Source: an uncultured Clostridia bacterium (GTDB taxonomy: Bacteria > Bacillota > Clostridia > TANB77 > CAG-508). Taken from it: DNA of 64,000 nucleotides. The stretch covers positions 411,993 through 475,992 of the forward strand of contig CAKPAI010000001.1 of NCBI GenBank assembly GCA_934133005.1, read 5' to 3'. This document shows, piece after piece, positions 17,657 to 26,650 of the stretch. Within the stretch, counting starts at the first letter, position 1; each line of letters opens with the position of its first letter. The translations under genes and the position numbers were made by a program. The notes beneath the pieces are model-generated. The model did not search any database, was not told the DNA's origin, and worked only from the letters and a program-made list of their open reading frames with translations.

Positions 17657-19069
17657 TTATGCTTTCCAAAAAGCTTCATATCCTTTATACGCTTGATAAA
17701 CATCATATTTACTTGTTACTTCATAAGGTGCATGCATTGATAAAACTGGAACTCCGCAATCTAATACATCTACGCCTTTATCTGCTAAAATGTAAGCTAT
17801 TGTTCCGCCTCCACCTAAATCAACTCTTCCAAGTTCTGAAATTTGGTACGCTATATCTTTTGCTTCAAAAATATTTCTTACTTCTGCAACAAATTCAGCA
17901 TTTGCATCAGATGCTCCTGCTTTACCTCTTGAACCTGTATATTTGCAAACTCCTAATCCTCTATTTAGGAACGAAGCATTATTTACTTCTGAAACAGAAG
18001 CATATATTGGATCAATTCCTGCATCAACATCTGCTGATAGCATTTTAGAATTGCAGAATACTTTATCTAACATATTAGGTTTATTTACACCTAATTTATC
18101 TAGTACTTTAGCTAAGAATGTACTAAATACATTTGATGACATTCCTGTATTTCCACAACTTCCAATTTCCTCTTTATCTACTATAATGCAAGCTGCTGTT
18201 CTCTTAGGCATTTCTACATTAAACATTGCAGTAAGTGATGTATATACGCAAACTTTGTCATCTTGACCATATCCTGCAATTAAACTTTCATCTAATCCTA
18301 AGCTTCTTGCTTTCATTGCTGGAACAAGCTCAATTTCTGCACTTAAAAAATCTTTTTCTACTATTCCATATTTTCTATTTAGTAAATTTAATACATTTAA
18401 TTTTACTTTTTCAGATACTTTTTCGTCATTATATGGAATGCTTCCTATTAAAAGATTCAAATCCTCTCCTTGTATTCCTTCGCTCAATTTCTTTTGCATT
18501 TGTTCTTGAGCTAGATGAGGTAATAAATCTGTTATCGTAAATATTGGATCATTCTCATCTTCACCAATATTTAATTCCACCTTTTCCCCATTTGTTTTTA
18601 CAACAACGCCATGTATTGAAAGAGGAATTGTTGTCCATTGATATTTCTTTATTCCTCCGTAATAATGAGTTTTAAAATATGCAAAACCTTTGTCTTCATA
18701 AATTGGATTTGGCTTTAAATCTAGTCTCGGAGAATCTGCATGTGCTCCTATTATATTTATTCCATTTTCAATATCATCTTCTCCGATTACTGTTAAAAAT
18801 AAGTTTTTATCTCTATTTATATAGTAAACTTTATCTCCTGGTTTTAATGTTTCATATTCGCAAATACACTTAAATCCATGCTTTTTTGCAAGTTCCACTG
18901 AATTCTTTACAATCTCTCTTTCAGTTTTTGACTTGCTCAAAAATTCCATATAGCCTTTACTATATTCAAATATCTTTCTTCCTTCTTCTTCCGAAACATT
19001 TTCCCAACCATTTTTTTTATGGTTAAATAATCTTTCTTTTAATTCTTCACCTTGTGTTTTTTCGCTCAT
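17657..19069 (-). CDS. M18 family aminopeptidase
   Basis: 470 residues, zinc-dependent aminopeptidase of the M18 (aspartyl aminopeptidase-like) family that frees N-terminal residues from peptides in the cytoplasm. Metal and catalytic motifs: 'GAHADSPRLDLKP' (His and Asp), 'DKEEIGSCGNTGMSS' (Glu-Glu pair), 'SADVDAGIDP' and the C-terminal 'LSMHAPYEVTSKYDVYQAYKGYEAF' with the last His ligand. I start at ATG 19069, which has GGAGG seven bases upstream. An ATG 14 codons earlier lacks one. Single gene. Confidence 0.93.
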   Translation of the reverse strand: MSEKTQGEELKERLFNHKKNGWENVSEEEGRKIFEYSKGYMEFLSKSKTEREIVKNSVELAKKHGFKCICEYETLKPGDKVYYINRDKNLFLTVIGEDDIENGINIIGAHADSPRLDLKPNPIYEDKGFAYFKTHYYGGIKKYQWTTIPLSIHGVVVKTNGEKVELNIGEDENDPIFTITDLLPHLAQEQMQKKLSEGIQGEDLNLLIGSIPYNDEKVSEKVKLNVLNLLNRKYGIVEKDFLSAEIELVPAMKARSLGLDESLIAGYGQDDKVCVYTSLTAMFNVEMPKRTAACIIVDKEEIGSCGNTGMSSNVFSTFLAKVLDKLGVNKPNMLDKVFCNSKMLSADVDAGIDPIYASVSEVNNASFLNRGLGVCKYTGSRGKAGASDANAEFVAEVRNIFEAKDIAYQISELGRVDLGGGGTIAYILADKGVDVLDCGVPVLSMHAPYEVTSKYDVYQAYKGYEAFWKA

Positions 19070-19243
19070 ATTTTTTCCTCCTTTTCTGCTTGCTAGTATA
19101 ACATTATACATATTATTTTTCTAGTTATTATTATAATTTTTTTTAATTTTATTCACCTTGTAATATTTTATAAAATTATGAATATTCTTTACAAAATTCA
19201 TTTTTTAGTGTTTAATATAGTAAAATACTATGGAGATATACTA

Positions 19244-20890
19244 ATGGATACACAAAAAATAACAGAAACAAATGAAGAACAAAAAGATGATGGCTATTTA
19301 ATTTTAAAAGAAGCCGAAGATATCATAAAACATAATTCTAATCGTAGCAAGTGGCAAAAGTTTTTACTTTTCTTTTTATTACCTACTCTAATTTTGACTT
19401 TGCTATTATTTATATTTTCGACAGCATTTGCTTTATCTCGAATGAATAGCACAACAATATTAAATGGAATATCAATACAGGGAATTGATGTTTCAAATTT
19501 GACCAAAGAAGAAGCTTTAAATAAAATTTCTCTTGCAGTAAATGAACATATTTCTCCTAATATACAAGCTTATCATGGAGAATTTGAATGTGAATTTTCA
19601 CCCTCTCAATTAGATGCTAATTTTGACATCACTTCTGCAGTAGATAAAGCCTACGGAATTGGTAAATCTGATAACATATTTAAGAATAATTTTTCAATTT
19701 TAAATGTGCTAATGTCTGGTTTAAATATAAATATTGAAGTAACCTATGATACCGAATCATTAAATTCGATAATCACAAATATAAATGACTTACTACCCGA
19801 CAAATTAGTAAACCCAGATTACTACATTGATAATACAAGTTTAATTATTACATCAGGAACTGATGGATATATCGTTGATAATAATAAATTTACTTATGAA
19901 GTTTTACAAGCACTTAGCAACATTCGAGAATCATCTCGTTTTGAAATTCCAGTAAAAAATGCTACTGCTTCAAATATTAATATCGATGAAATTTATAAGA
20001 ATATATATAAGTCTCCAACGGATGCTTATTTTACAACAAATCCTTATACTTTTTATCCTTCATCTACTGGATTAGAATTCGATATCAGCATCGACGATGC
20101 AAAAAAAATGTTAGAAGAAAAACAAGAACAATATACAATTCCTTTAAAAATAACATATCCAAATGTTTCTACAAATGATATTGGATTTGACGCTTTCCCA
20201 GATCAACTTTCTAGTTTCTCAACCTCTTTCAAAAGTAGTAATTCAAACAGGTCTACAAACATTAGACTTTGTGCTTCAAAAATTAATGGTATTGTTTTAA
20301 TGCCTGGAGAAACATTTTCTTTTAATAGTACCGTTGGAAAACGTACACCAGAAGCTGGTTACAAAGAAGCTCCTGCTTACTTAAATGGAAAAACAATAAT
20401 GGATTATGGTGGCGGAATTTGTCAAGTATCATCGACACTTTACAATGCTGTTTTATACTCAAATTTGGAAATTACTGAAAGATATAATCATGGTTACCAA
20501 CCTAGCTATGTAAAATCTGGCTTAGATGCAACCGTATCTTGGGGTGGTCCTGATTTTAAATTTACAAACAATAGAAATTATCCAATAAAAATTATGACTG
20601 ATACTTCTAACAAAATTTTAAATATATACATATATGGATTAAAAACAGAAAATGATTATACAGTAAAACTAGAAGCAAGATATTTATCAACAGTTTACTA
20701 TTCTACTACTTATCAAAAAGATGCTAGTTTGGCTCCTGGCGAAACCAAAACAATTCAAAGTGGCTCTAATGGATGCAAAACAGCTACATATAAATACTTA
20801 TACGATAAAGCCGGAAACTTAGTATCATCAGAATGTATCTCAAGAGACACATACAACCCACATAATGCAATAATAGCAGTTGGCGAATAA
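19244..20890 (+). CDS. VanW family protein with peptidoglycan-binding-like domains (YoaR type)
   Basis: 548 residues: a cytoplasmic head of 40 residues, one membrane helix (about 41-63), two PG_binding_4-like domains (about 75-290, e.g. 'ILNGISIQGIDVSNLTKEEALNKI'), a VanW domain (about 330-455, 'NGIVLMPGETFSFNSTVGKR', 'GGGICQVSSTLYNAVLYSNLEI'), and a G5-like tail rich in Thr and Tyr. VanW is named from vancomycin-resistance clusters but has no proven reaction. A remodelling role in the wall is inference. GGAG lies eight bases before the chosen ATG. A second copy of this gene type lies at 53875-55479. Confidence 0.85.
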   Translation: MDTQKITETNEEQKDDGYLILKEAEDIIKHNSNRSKWQKFLLFFLLPTLILTLLLFIFSTAFALSRMNSTTILNGISIQGIDVSNLTKEEALNKISLAVNEHISPNIQAYHGEFECEFSPSQLDANFDITSAVDKAYGIGKSDNIFKNNFSILNVLMSGLNINIEVTYDTESLNSIITNINDLLPDKLVNPDYYIDNTSLIITSGTDGYIVDNNKFTYEVLQALSNIRESSRFEIPVKNATASNINIDEIYKNIYKSPTDAYFTTNPYTFYPSSTGLEFDISIDDAKKMLEEKQEQYTIPLKITYPNVSTNDIGFDAFPDQLSSFSTSFKSSNSNRSTNIRLCASKINGIVLMPGETFSFNSTVGKRTPEAGYKEAPAYLNGKTIMDYGGGICQVSSTLYNAVLYSNLEITERYNHGYQPSYVKSGLDATVSWGGPDFKFTNNRNYPIKIMTDTSNKILNIYIYGLKTENDYTVKLEARYLSTVYYSTTYQKDASLAPGETKTIQSGSNGCKTATYKYLYDKAGNLVSSECISRDTYNPHNAIIAVGE

Positions 20891-20898
20891 AAAAAATT

Positions 20899-20930
20899 AG
20901 GCCTTCCAAAAGGAAGGTCTTTTATTATTT
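20899..20930. terminator. Two-way terminator between the vanW-type and lemA genes
   Basis: AGGCCTTCC-AAAA-GGAAGGTCT stem (20899-20920, one G-T pair) with an A-run to the left and T-rich DNA to the right. Confidence 0.75.
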
Positions 20931-21488
20931 ATTATCAAAACTTATTTTTACATTTTGTCTTGCTTCGTCTTCTTGAACTTCAAATAGACTAGCTTGTGAG
21001 AAATGGAACATTCCAGCTATTATATTAGATGGGAACATTTCAATTGAAGTATTATATCTTGTAACTGTGTCATTGTAAAATTGTCTTGAAAAAGATATTT
21101 TGTTTTCAGTTTCATTAAGTTGTCCTGATAAATCTAAAAAGTTTTGATTTGCTTTTAAATCTGGATAACTTTCAGATACAGCCATTATTGTTTTCATTGT
21201 ATTTGATAACTCATTATCAAGTTTTGCCTTTTCTTCAACAGATGAAGCTTTTGTCCAAGCTGTTCTTAATTCTGTAACCTTCTCTAGAGTACCAGCCTCA
21301 TGTGCCATATATCCCTTTACAATCTCAACTAAGTTTGGTATTAAATCAAATCTTCTTTGTAGTTGAACATCAATTTGGCTCCATGCATTCCCTACTCTTT
21401 GCTTTTGTGCAACAAGTTTGTTGTATGTTCCTGCTATCCAAGCAATTAAAAGTACAACTATTACTAATATAATTATTACAGCAACCAT
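20925..21488 (-). CDS. LemA family protein
   Basis: 187 residues: an N-terminal membrane helix, then the LemA four-helix domain with 'YNKLVAQKQRVGNAWSQIDVQLQRRFDLIPNLVEIVKGYM' (its core hallmark) and 'AVSESYPDLKANQNFLDLSGQLNETENKI'. It is divergent from a DUF2207 gene, a common pairing in Firmicutes, which suggests a shared membrane task that is still undefined. AGGAGG precedes the ATG. Confidence 0.93.
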   Translation of the reverse strand: MVAVIIILVIVVLLIAWIAGTYNKLVAQKQRVGNAWSQIDVQLQRRFDLIPNLVEIVKGYMAHEAGTLEKVTELRTAWTKASSVEEKAKLDNELSNTMKTIMAVSESYPDLKANQNFLDLSGQLNETENKISFSRQFYNDTVTRYNTSIEMFPSNIIAGMFHFSQASLFEVQEDEARQNVKISFDNK

Positions 21489-21530
21489 AGTTTACCTCCT
21501 TTTTGTACAATGCTACCATAAAATTTTTAA

Positions 21531-21555
21531 AATATCAATCTTTATCATTGATATT
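21531..21555. promoter_or_regulatory. Inverted repeat in the lemA/DUF2207 divergent gap
   Basis: AATATCAA (21531-21538) and TTGATATT (21548-21555), eight-bp arms with nine bases between, midway between two divergent starts. Possible shared operator; not proven. Confidence 0.45.
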
Positions 21556-21599
21556 ATCTAATTTTTATGCCATAATTTTATTCATAGGGGGATTGATTT

Positions 21600-23351
21600 A
21601 TGAAAAAACATCTAAAACTTATTTTTTCATTTCTGATACTATTAGCAGTATTGTTAGTTTCAAAAATAGTAGATGCTAACTCCATCGATAGTATTTCTAT
21701 GGATATCTACATTGATAATTCTGGAAATGCTTCTGTTACAGAAGTTTGGTCTTGTTATACAAACCAAGGGACCGAAGTTTATCATCCATATTACAATTTA
21801 GGAAACTCTGTTATTTCTAATTTATCAGTTTCAGAAGAAAACACAAATTATACTACATTACCATCTTGGAATACGTCGGGTACACTTGATAATAAAGCCT
21901 ATAAATGTGGTATCAATAAAATTTCAAATGGTGTTGAACTTTGCTGGGGCATTAGCTCTTATGGAAGTCATACATACACAGTGAATTACAATATATCAAA
22001 CTTTGTAGCTGATTTAACAGACTCTCAAATGATATATTGGACGCTTATTCCATATGAATTTTCAAATACAATCGGTAATGTATATATCAAAATTCATACA
22101 AACTTTGACATTCCACAAACTACAGATGTCTGGGGTTATGGTAACTATGGCGGAACATGCTATGTTTATGATGGTTATATTGAAATGCAATCAGAAGGTA
22201 CTCTTGGAAAGTCTGAATATATGACAATTCTTGCAAAATTTCCAGAAGGTACATTCAATGTTGCAGATAATTCTTTAAACCATGACTTTGATTATTATTA
22301 CAATATGTCACAAGAAGGCGCTATAAACTATGAAGAAAATTCTTCAAACTTTAGTGTATTCAACATATTTGATGCTTTATTTTCACTTATGCCTTTCTTT
22401 ATCTTTTTATTTTCTTTTATCTTCGTTGGAAAAAGAATTAAAGAAAGCAGTCTTACAATTGATAAAGAAGCTAAAAAGGCCATTAAAAATGCAGAATATT
22501 TTAGAGATATTCCTTGCAATAAAGATTTATATTTAGCTTATTATGTTGCTACCAAATATGGTTTAGCTAGTCAAAAAACTAATTTGCTTGGTTCTGTAAT
22601 TTTAACTTGGTTAAAAAATGGAATTATAAAAATCGAGAAACGTGAAACAGGAAAAATATTTAAAAAAGAAAATTCTGTAATAATTCTAAACCAAGATTAT
22701 TTAAATAAATCTCAAACATTAAATTTAAATAATTTTGATGACTTGTTAAAGCAAAAGGAATTTGAGTTATATAAAATGCTTTTTGAAGCAAGCAAAGATG
22801 GAATTCTAGAAAATAAAGAATTTGAAACTTGGTGTTCAAAACATTATTCTACAATATTAAATTGGTTTGACAATGTTATAAGTATTGTTGATGACAAATT
22901 AGTTAATGAAAAACTTATCGTTACTACTGAAAAAAAGAAATTTGGATTCTTAACTTTAAAATTAAAATGTGCTTCATCTACTTTAAATCAATATGCTGTT
23001 GAGCTTTCTGGTTTGAAGAAATATCTTAATGATTACACTTTAATATCAGATAGAGAAGCCATTGAAGTTACTTTATTTGAAGATTATTTAATCTTTGCTC
23101 AAATGCTTGGAATTGCGAACAAAGTAGCAAAAGAATTTAAAGAATTATATCCAGATATAATAGAACAATCAAATTTTTATTCTTACGATTACATATTATT
23201 TATTAATACTTGTTCTTATAATGGTATATCCAGAGCTTCTGCTTCACAATCTAGAGCTCAAAGCTATTCATCCGGTGGAGGAGGATTTTCTTCTGGCGGA
23301 GGCGGAGGTGGTTCCTTCGGCGGTGGAGGTGGCGGAGGCGGATTCCGTTAA
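21600..23351 (+). CDS. DUF2207 membrane protein with poly-glycine tail
   Basis: 583 residues: a signal peptide, an outer DUF2207 beta domain (about 27-240, 'SIDSISMDIYIDNSGNASV', 'YWTLIPYEFSNTIGNVYIKI'), a membrane helix (about 258-280), a cytoplasmic region with winged-helix-like stretches ('LGSVILTWLKNGIIKIEKRE'), and a C-terminal tail of repeated SSGGGG and GGGGS blocks ending in FR. Such a tail is normal for this family and probably flexible. GGGGGA precedes the ATG. It is paired with lemA. The biochemical role is unknown. A second short membrane segment near 540 is possible. Confidence 0.88.
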   Translation: MKKHLKLIFSFLILLAVLLVSKIVDANSIDSISMDIYIDNSGNASVTEVWSCYTNQGTEVYHPYYNLGNSVISNLSVSEENTNYTTLPSWNTSGTLDNKAYKCGINKISNGVELCWGISSYGSHTYTVNYNISNFVADLTDSQMIYWTLIPYEFSNTIGNVYIKIHTNFDIPQTTDVWGYGNYGGTCYVYDGYIEMQSEGTLGKSEYMTILAKFPEGTFNVADNSLNHDFDYYYNMSQEGAINYEENSSNFSVFNIFDALFSLMPFFIFLFSFIFVGKRIKESSLTIDKEAKKAIKNAEYFRDIPCNKDLYLAYYVATKYGLASQKTNLLGSVILTWLKNGIIKIEKRETGKIFKKENSVIILNQDYLNKSQTLNLNNFDDLLKQKEFELYKMLFEASKDGILENKEFETWCSKHYSTILNWFDNVISIVDDKLVNEKLIVTTEKKKFGFLTLKLKCASSTLNQYAVELSGLKKYLNDYTLISDREAIEVTLFEDYLIFAQMLGIANKVAKEFKELYPDIIEQSNFYSYDYILFINTCSYNGISRASASQSRAQSYSSGGGGFSSGGGGGGSFGGGGGGGGFR

Positions 23352-23372
23352 ACTCTAAATAACTATAAAATA

Positions 23373-23400
23373 AAAAGGTATCTTTTGATACCTTTTATTA
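23373..23400. terminator. Two-way terminator after the DUF2207 gene
   Basis: Perfect 10-bp stem AAAAGGTATC/GATACCTTTT with a TTTT loop (23373-23396), flanked by A's and T's, between convergent genes. Confidence 0.8.
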
Positions 23401-24111
23401 TTTTAATTCCACTTTTGTATTTTCTTCAATTCTGTTCTCTCTAATAGGAAATACTCTCTTTTCTCTTTCTACAAATCCTCTAATTTGTGCAGTTGGCATT
23501 ACCCAAGTATATGCTCCTATGAAAGAACCTGGCAATGTAGTCGAATTAGCTCCAAGTCTTGAATTATCTCCAACTATCGCTCCAAAGAAATCTGTTCCTA
23601 CATCGAATTTTTCACCCTTAGAATTTTTTACTTTTATGTTTTGTTGATCAAATCTTCTATTAGCTAAAATAGTTCCAGAACCAATTCTGGTTGATTTTCC
23701 TATTATACTATCTCCTGCAAATGTAAAACTTTGTACTTTTGCTTTATTTTGGATTATACTATGTTTTATTTCTGCTCCATGACCTATCACACAGTTATCT
23801 CCGATTATTGTATATGGTCTTATTAGGGCTCCTGACTGAATCTCACAATTTTTTCCTATTATTACAGGTCCTTCAATACTAACATTTGAATGTATCTTTG
23901 TTCCTTCTCCTATTATGTAGTTTCCTTCTATCGAAACAAACTCGCCTAATTCTCCTTTGTTTATTTTTACATTATCTTTTTCAATCTTTTCTTTAATAAA
24001 AGGTTTTACCTTTGCTAATACCTCCCATGGGTATTTACATCCTTCAAATAAGTTTTTATACTCGAACTCATCAATATGCTCAAAGTAGTATTCTAACTCA
24101 AAATTTTTCAT
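23398..24111 (-). CDS. Left-handed beta-helix (GlmU C-domain-like) acyltransferase homologue
   Basis: 237 residues. From about residue 55 the hexapeptide pattern repeats ('SIEGNYIIGEGTKIHSNVSI', 'PVIIGKNCEIQSGALI', 'YTIIGDNCVIGHGAEI'), the coil of a left-handed beta helix as in the acetyltransferase half of GlmU. There is no nucleotidyl-transferase (LxxGxGTRM) domain in front; instead a short helical start ('YYFEHIDEFEYKNLFEGCKYPWEVL'). Resembles the UDP-GlcNAc/sugar-phosphate transferase-like family found in many Clostridia. The substrate is not known. An asparagine/glutamine-rich loop near 160 may line the active site. Confidence 0.8.
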   Translation of the reverse strand: MKNFELEYYFEHIDEFEYKNLFEGCKYPWEVLAKVKPFIKEKIEKDNVKINKGELGEFVSIEGNYIIGEGTKIHSNVSIEGPVIIGKNCEIQSGALIRPYTIIGDNCVIGHGAEIKHSIIQNKAKVQSFTFAGDSIIGKSTRIGSGTILANRRFDQQNIKVKNSKGEKFDVGTDFFGAIVGDNSRLGANSTTLPGSFIGAYTWVMPTAQIRGFVEREKRVFPIRENRIEENTKVELK

Positions 24112-24122
24112 TATGTTACCTC

Positions 24123-24160
24123 CTAAAAAAATAAAAGAGCTAGCATTTTACTTGCTAGCT
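24123..24160 (-). terminator. Terminator of tRNA-Arg(ACG)
   Basis: AGCTAGCA/TGCTAGCT stem (24138-24145 with 24153-24160), followed on the minus strand by a T-rich run ending in seven T's. Confidence 0.75.
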
Positions 24161-24168
24161 TCTCCTAT

Positions 24169-24245
<77 letters not shown>

Positions 24246-24257
24246 AAATCTTTACAT

Positions 24258-24286
24258 ATTATACACTAATTTATTTTAATATGCAA
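24258..24286 (-). promoter_or_regulatory. Promoter of tRNA-Arg(ACG)
   Basis: Minus strand TTGCAT (24286-24281), 17 bases, TATAAT (24263-24258). Confidence 0.7.
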
Positions 24287-24348
24287 GCCCCACCGTCTTA
24301 TTTTATGAATAACTTATGATATGGCTTGCCCTGAAATTCTAGTAAACT

Positions 24349-24585
24349 TTATTTAAAAAATTCATCTGTTGATATATTAAATACCTGTGCAAAAGCAAAT
24401 AACTCAAAATCTTGTACTAATCTTTTGTCTGTTTCTATTTTTGATATTTCTTTCAAAGTCATATTGAAACCTATTTCTTGTACCTCTTTAGCAAGCTCTT
24501 GTTGAGTCATATTATTCCTCATTCTAATTTCTTTTAATTTTGTCCCTATAATATTTCTGTATTCACTATTTTTATTAAGTTTCAT
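24349..24585 (-). CDS. XRE-family helix-turn-helix regulator
   Basis: 78 residues, one HTH_3 domain: 'IIGTKLKEIRMRNNMTQQELAKEVQEIGFNMTLKEISKIETDKRLVQ' with the recognition helix around 'TLKEISKIET'. No partner domain, so it is a minimal dimeric repressor type. I prefer the ATG at 24585 (AAGGA just upstream) over the one five codons earlier, which lacks a ribosome site. It stands alone between a tRNA gene and a phosphoesterase gene; its target is not evident. Confidence 0.82.
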   Translation of the reverse strand: MKLNKNSEYRNIIGTKLKEIRMRNNMTQQELAKEVQEIGFNMTLKEISKIETDKRLVQDFELFAFAQVFNISTDEFFK

Positions 24586-24758
24586 AAAATCCTTCCTCAT
24601 AATTTATAATTTTTAAATTATATCACTAATATTTTATTTTTTCTATTGGCTTTTTATTACAGTATTGCTATACCTTATATAATTATTTAATATACTATAT
24701 TGCTTTTTATTTGTTTTTGTAGTATTTTTTATAAAAATATAATTTATAAGGAAATATT

Positions 24759-25421
24759 ATGTGGCCATTAAAAAAGAAAAATATTGGAGAAGTCTTTGAG
24801 ACAAAATTATTAAAGAAATATGGAAATTGCAACGCTCTTATTAATTATGGGTTAAAAATATTATTTATTACCGATACTCATAATTGTCTTGCTCATTTAG
24901 ATAGCGAAATAAATCGCCTTACAAATTTAGCTTCTTTGGGCTTTGATTTGTGCTTAACACTAGGAGATATTAGTGGTTCTGATTTTGATATAATAAAAAA
25001 TATCATTCCAGAAAATAAGATTTATGGAATAGTTGGTAATCATGACTCTCTAGACACACTAGATGTAAATAATATTAGAAATATAAACGGACAAGTTATA
25101 GAGTGTAAAGGTGTAAAAATTGCTGCAATTATGGGTTCTAATAAATATAAAGATGGAAACTACGGTATGATGTCCCAGGAAGATAGTCTAAACTTAGAAC
25201 AAAATATGCCAGTTTCTGATATACTTATTTCTCACGATAGAGCATATGTATATGATAAACACGACAATGTACACGACGGATTAAAAGGAATAACTGATTA
25301 TATATACAGAAATCATATTCCTTTACATATTCATGGCCATTTGCATGAAGAATTTGAAGAGACTCTAAAAAATGGTACTAAAAGTATTTGTTTATATAAA
25401 TTTAAACTTCTTGAAATATAA
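24759..25421 (+). CDS. Calcineurin-like metallophosphoesterase
   Basis: 220 residues with the metal-site series of the family: 'ITDTHNC' (D-x-H), 'TLGDISG' (GD), 'GIVGNHDS' (GNHD), 'LISHDRAYV' (H) and 'IHGHLHEE' (GHxH). The first 35 residues are an extra, non-catalytic N-terminus. Predicted to hydrolyse phosphoester bonds with two metal ions; the substrate is unknown. AAGGA precedes the ATG and a TATAAT box lies at 24738-24743. Apparently followed in the same unit by the HAD remnant at 25437. Confidence 0.85.
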   Translation: MWPLKKKNIGEVFETKLLKKYGNCNALINYGLKILFITDTHNCLAHLDSEINRLTNLASLGFDLCLTLGDISGSDFDIIKNIIPENKIYGIVGNHDSLDTLDVNNIRNINGQVIECKGVKIAAIMGSNKYKDGNYGMMSQEDSLNLEQNMPVSDILISHDRAYVYDKHDNVHDGLKGITDYIYRNHIPLHIHGHLHEEFEETLKNGTKSICLYKFKLLEI

Positions 25422-25436
25422 GAAATTGGAGATAAT

Positions 25437-25487
25437 ATGATAAAAAATATAATATTTGATTTTAGATTACATTTTGAAGTAGTATGA
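25437..25487 (+). pseudogene. Remnant of a HAD-family hydrolase gene (first 16 codons)
   Basis: GGAG, six bases, ATG, then MIKNIIFDFRLHFEVV and a stop. MIKNIIFDF is the usual start of HAD phosphatases (whose nucleophile Asp is in DxD just after IIFDF). The sequence leaves the family after Phe9, and no further HAD sequence follows before the LysR promoter. It reads as the stub of a gene lost by deletion, still with its ribosome site. Confidence 0.6.
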
Positions 25488-25502
25488 AGATGTTTTTTGT
25501 GT

Positions 25503-25523
25503 TATACTGTATAATACAGTATA
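25503..25523 (+). promoter_or_regulatory. Palindrome over the -10 box of the lysR gene
   Basis: TATACTGTA-TAA-TACAGTATA: perfect nine-bp arms with three central bases. It contains TATAAT (25510-25515) and lies 20 bases before the lysR start, as expected for an autorepression site. Confidence 0.6.
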
Positions 25524-25542
25524 CAAATAAGGATGATTAATA

Positions 25543-26406
25543 ATGGTAAATTTAGAATTATATAAAATATTTGTTGTTGTAGCAAATGAATTAAATGTTA
25601 CTAAAGCAAGTGAAAAGTTAAATATCTCTCAGCCTGCTGTAACAAAACATATTAAAAATTTGGAAAATACAATTGGAATAACATTATTTAAAAGAAGTAA
25701 TAAAGGTTTAGAGTTAACAGAAATGGGATTAGAATTATATGAAAGTTTAAAAAATCCTATAAATGAAATTATAAAAATAGATAATAACTTTAGTAAAGAA
25801 AAAACTGTTAACATTGGTTCTCATAATCATTTATTAAATATTATTTTTGGAGAATGTATAAACAAATTTTATTTAGAATATTCCAATATTAATTTAAATT
25901 TAAAGTGTCTTGAAACAAATGAAATGTTAGAAATGCTAGAAAATGGAGAACTTGATATAGTATTTTCTAAAAAAGTAAATAATTTCAAATTAGACGATTT
26001 AGAATATTTACATATTGGATTTTTAAATGACATTTTTATAGCAAATAAAAATTCAAATTTTGTAAATAAAATAGTTAGTAAAGAAGATTTAGAAAATACA
26101 ACCATATATGTTCCAAGAAAATATTCTCAGACGGCTATAAGATTAGTAAGTTTATTAAATAATAAAAACTTAAATTTAAAAAATTCAAGTTATAACACAA
26201 TTTTAGAACTTGCAAGTAAAAGTAATTCAATTGGGCTAATAACAAAAGAATATATAGATTATGCTAAATTAGAAAAATATAATTTAATAGAATTAAAAAC
26301 TGAATTAAATTTTGAACCTGTTGAATTTGGAGTATATTTTAAAGCAGACAGAAAAAAAGAAGTAAATTTTTTAATAAAAATAATAAAAGAAAATTTTAAA
26401 ATTTAA
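25543..26406 (+). CDS. LysR-family transcription regulator
   Basis: 287 residues: the N-terminal winged helix ('LYKIFVVVANELNVTKASEKLNISQPAVTKHIKNLENTIGITLF', residues 4-47) is the canonical LysR DNA-binding block. A two-lobed effector-binding domain follows (about 88-287) with 'NIGSHNHLLNIIFGECINKF'. The inducer is unknown. It is followed by a terminator and then, in the same direction, the radical SAM gene at 26651, which could be a target. AAGGATG precedes the ATG. Confidence 0.92.
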   Translation: MVNLELYKIFVVVANELNVTKASEKLNISQPAVTKHIKNLENTIGITLFKRSNKGLELTEMGLELYESLKNPINEIIKIDNNFSKEKTVNIGSHNHLLNIIFGECINKFYLEYSNINLNLKCLETNEMLEMLENGELDIVFSKKVNNFKLDDLEYLHIGFLNDIFIANKNSNFVNKIVSKEDLENTTIYVPRKYSQTAIRLVSLLNNKNLNLKNSSYNTILELASKSNSIGLITKEYIDYAKLEKYNLIELKTELNFEPVEFGVYFKADRKKEVNFLIKIIKENFKI

Positions 26407-26416
26407 TATTTATGTA

Positions 26417-26452
26417 AGGATTGAATATAGTAAAACTATTCAGTCCTTTTTA
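26417..26452 (+). terminator. Terminator of the lysR gene
   Basis: AGGATTGAATA/TATTCAGTCCT stem (one G-T pair) followed by five T's. Confidence 0.78.
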
Positions 26453-26560
26453 TTTAGTAAAAATTTTTACGAAATGAAAATTGTTACTATAAATTCATAT
26501 TATAACTTTTAGTTATATCCAAAATATAAATATGTATTATAAAATTTAAGAAAACTATAT

Positions 26561-26601
26561 TATAATCATATAAACATTTTATGTGAATTTAGTCACATAA
26601 A
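26561..26601 (+). promoter_or_regulatory. -10 box with CRP/FNR-type palindrome downstream
   Basis: TATAAT at 26561-26566. At 26578-26601 TTTATGTGA-ATTTAG-TCACATAAA, perfect nine-bp arms containing TGTGA-N6-TCACA, the consensus half-sites of CRP/FNR-family regulators. It would lie at about +5 to +28, a place that suits repression. No good -35 hexamer is seen. Confidence 0.6.
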
Positions 26602-26650
26602 GTATGATATTTTGATGATATTTTTCACCAAACAAGAAAGGATGGTTATT

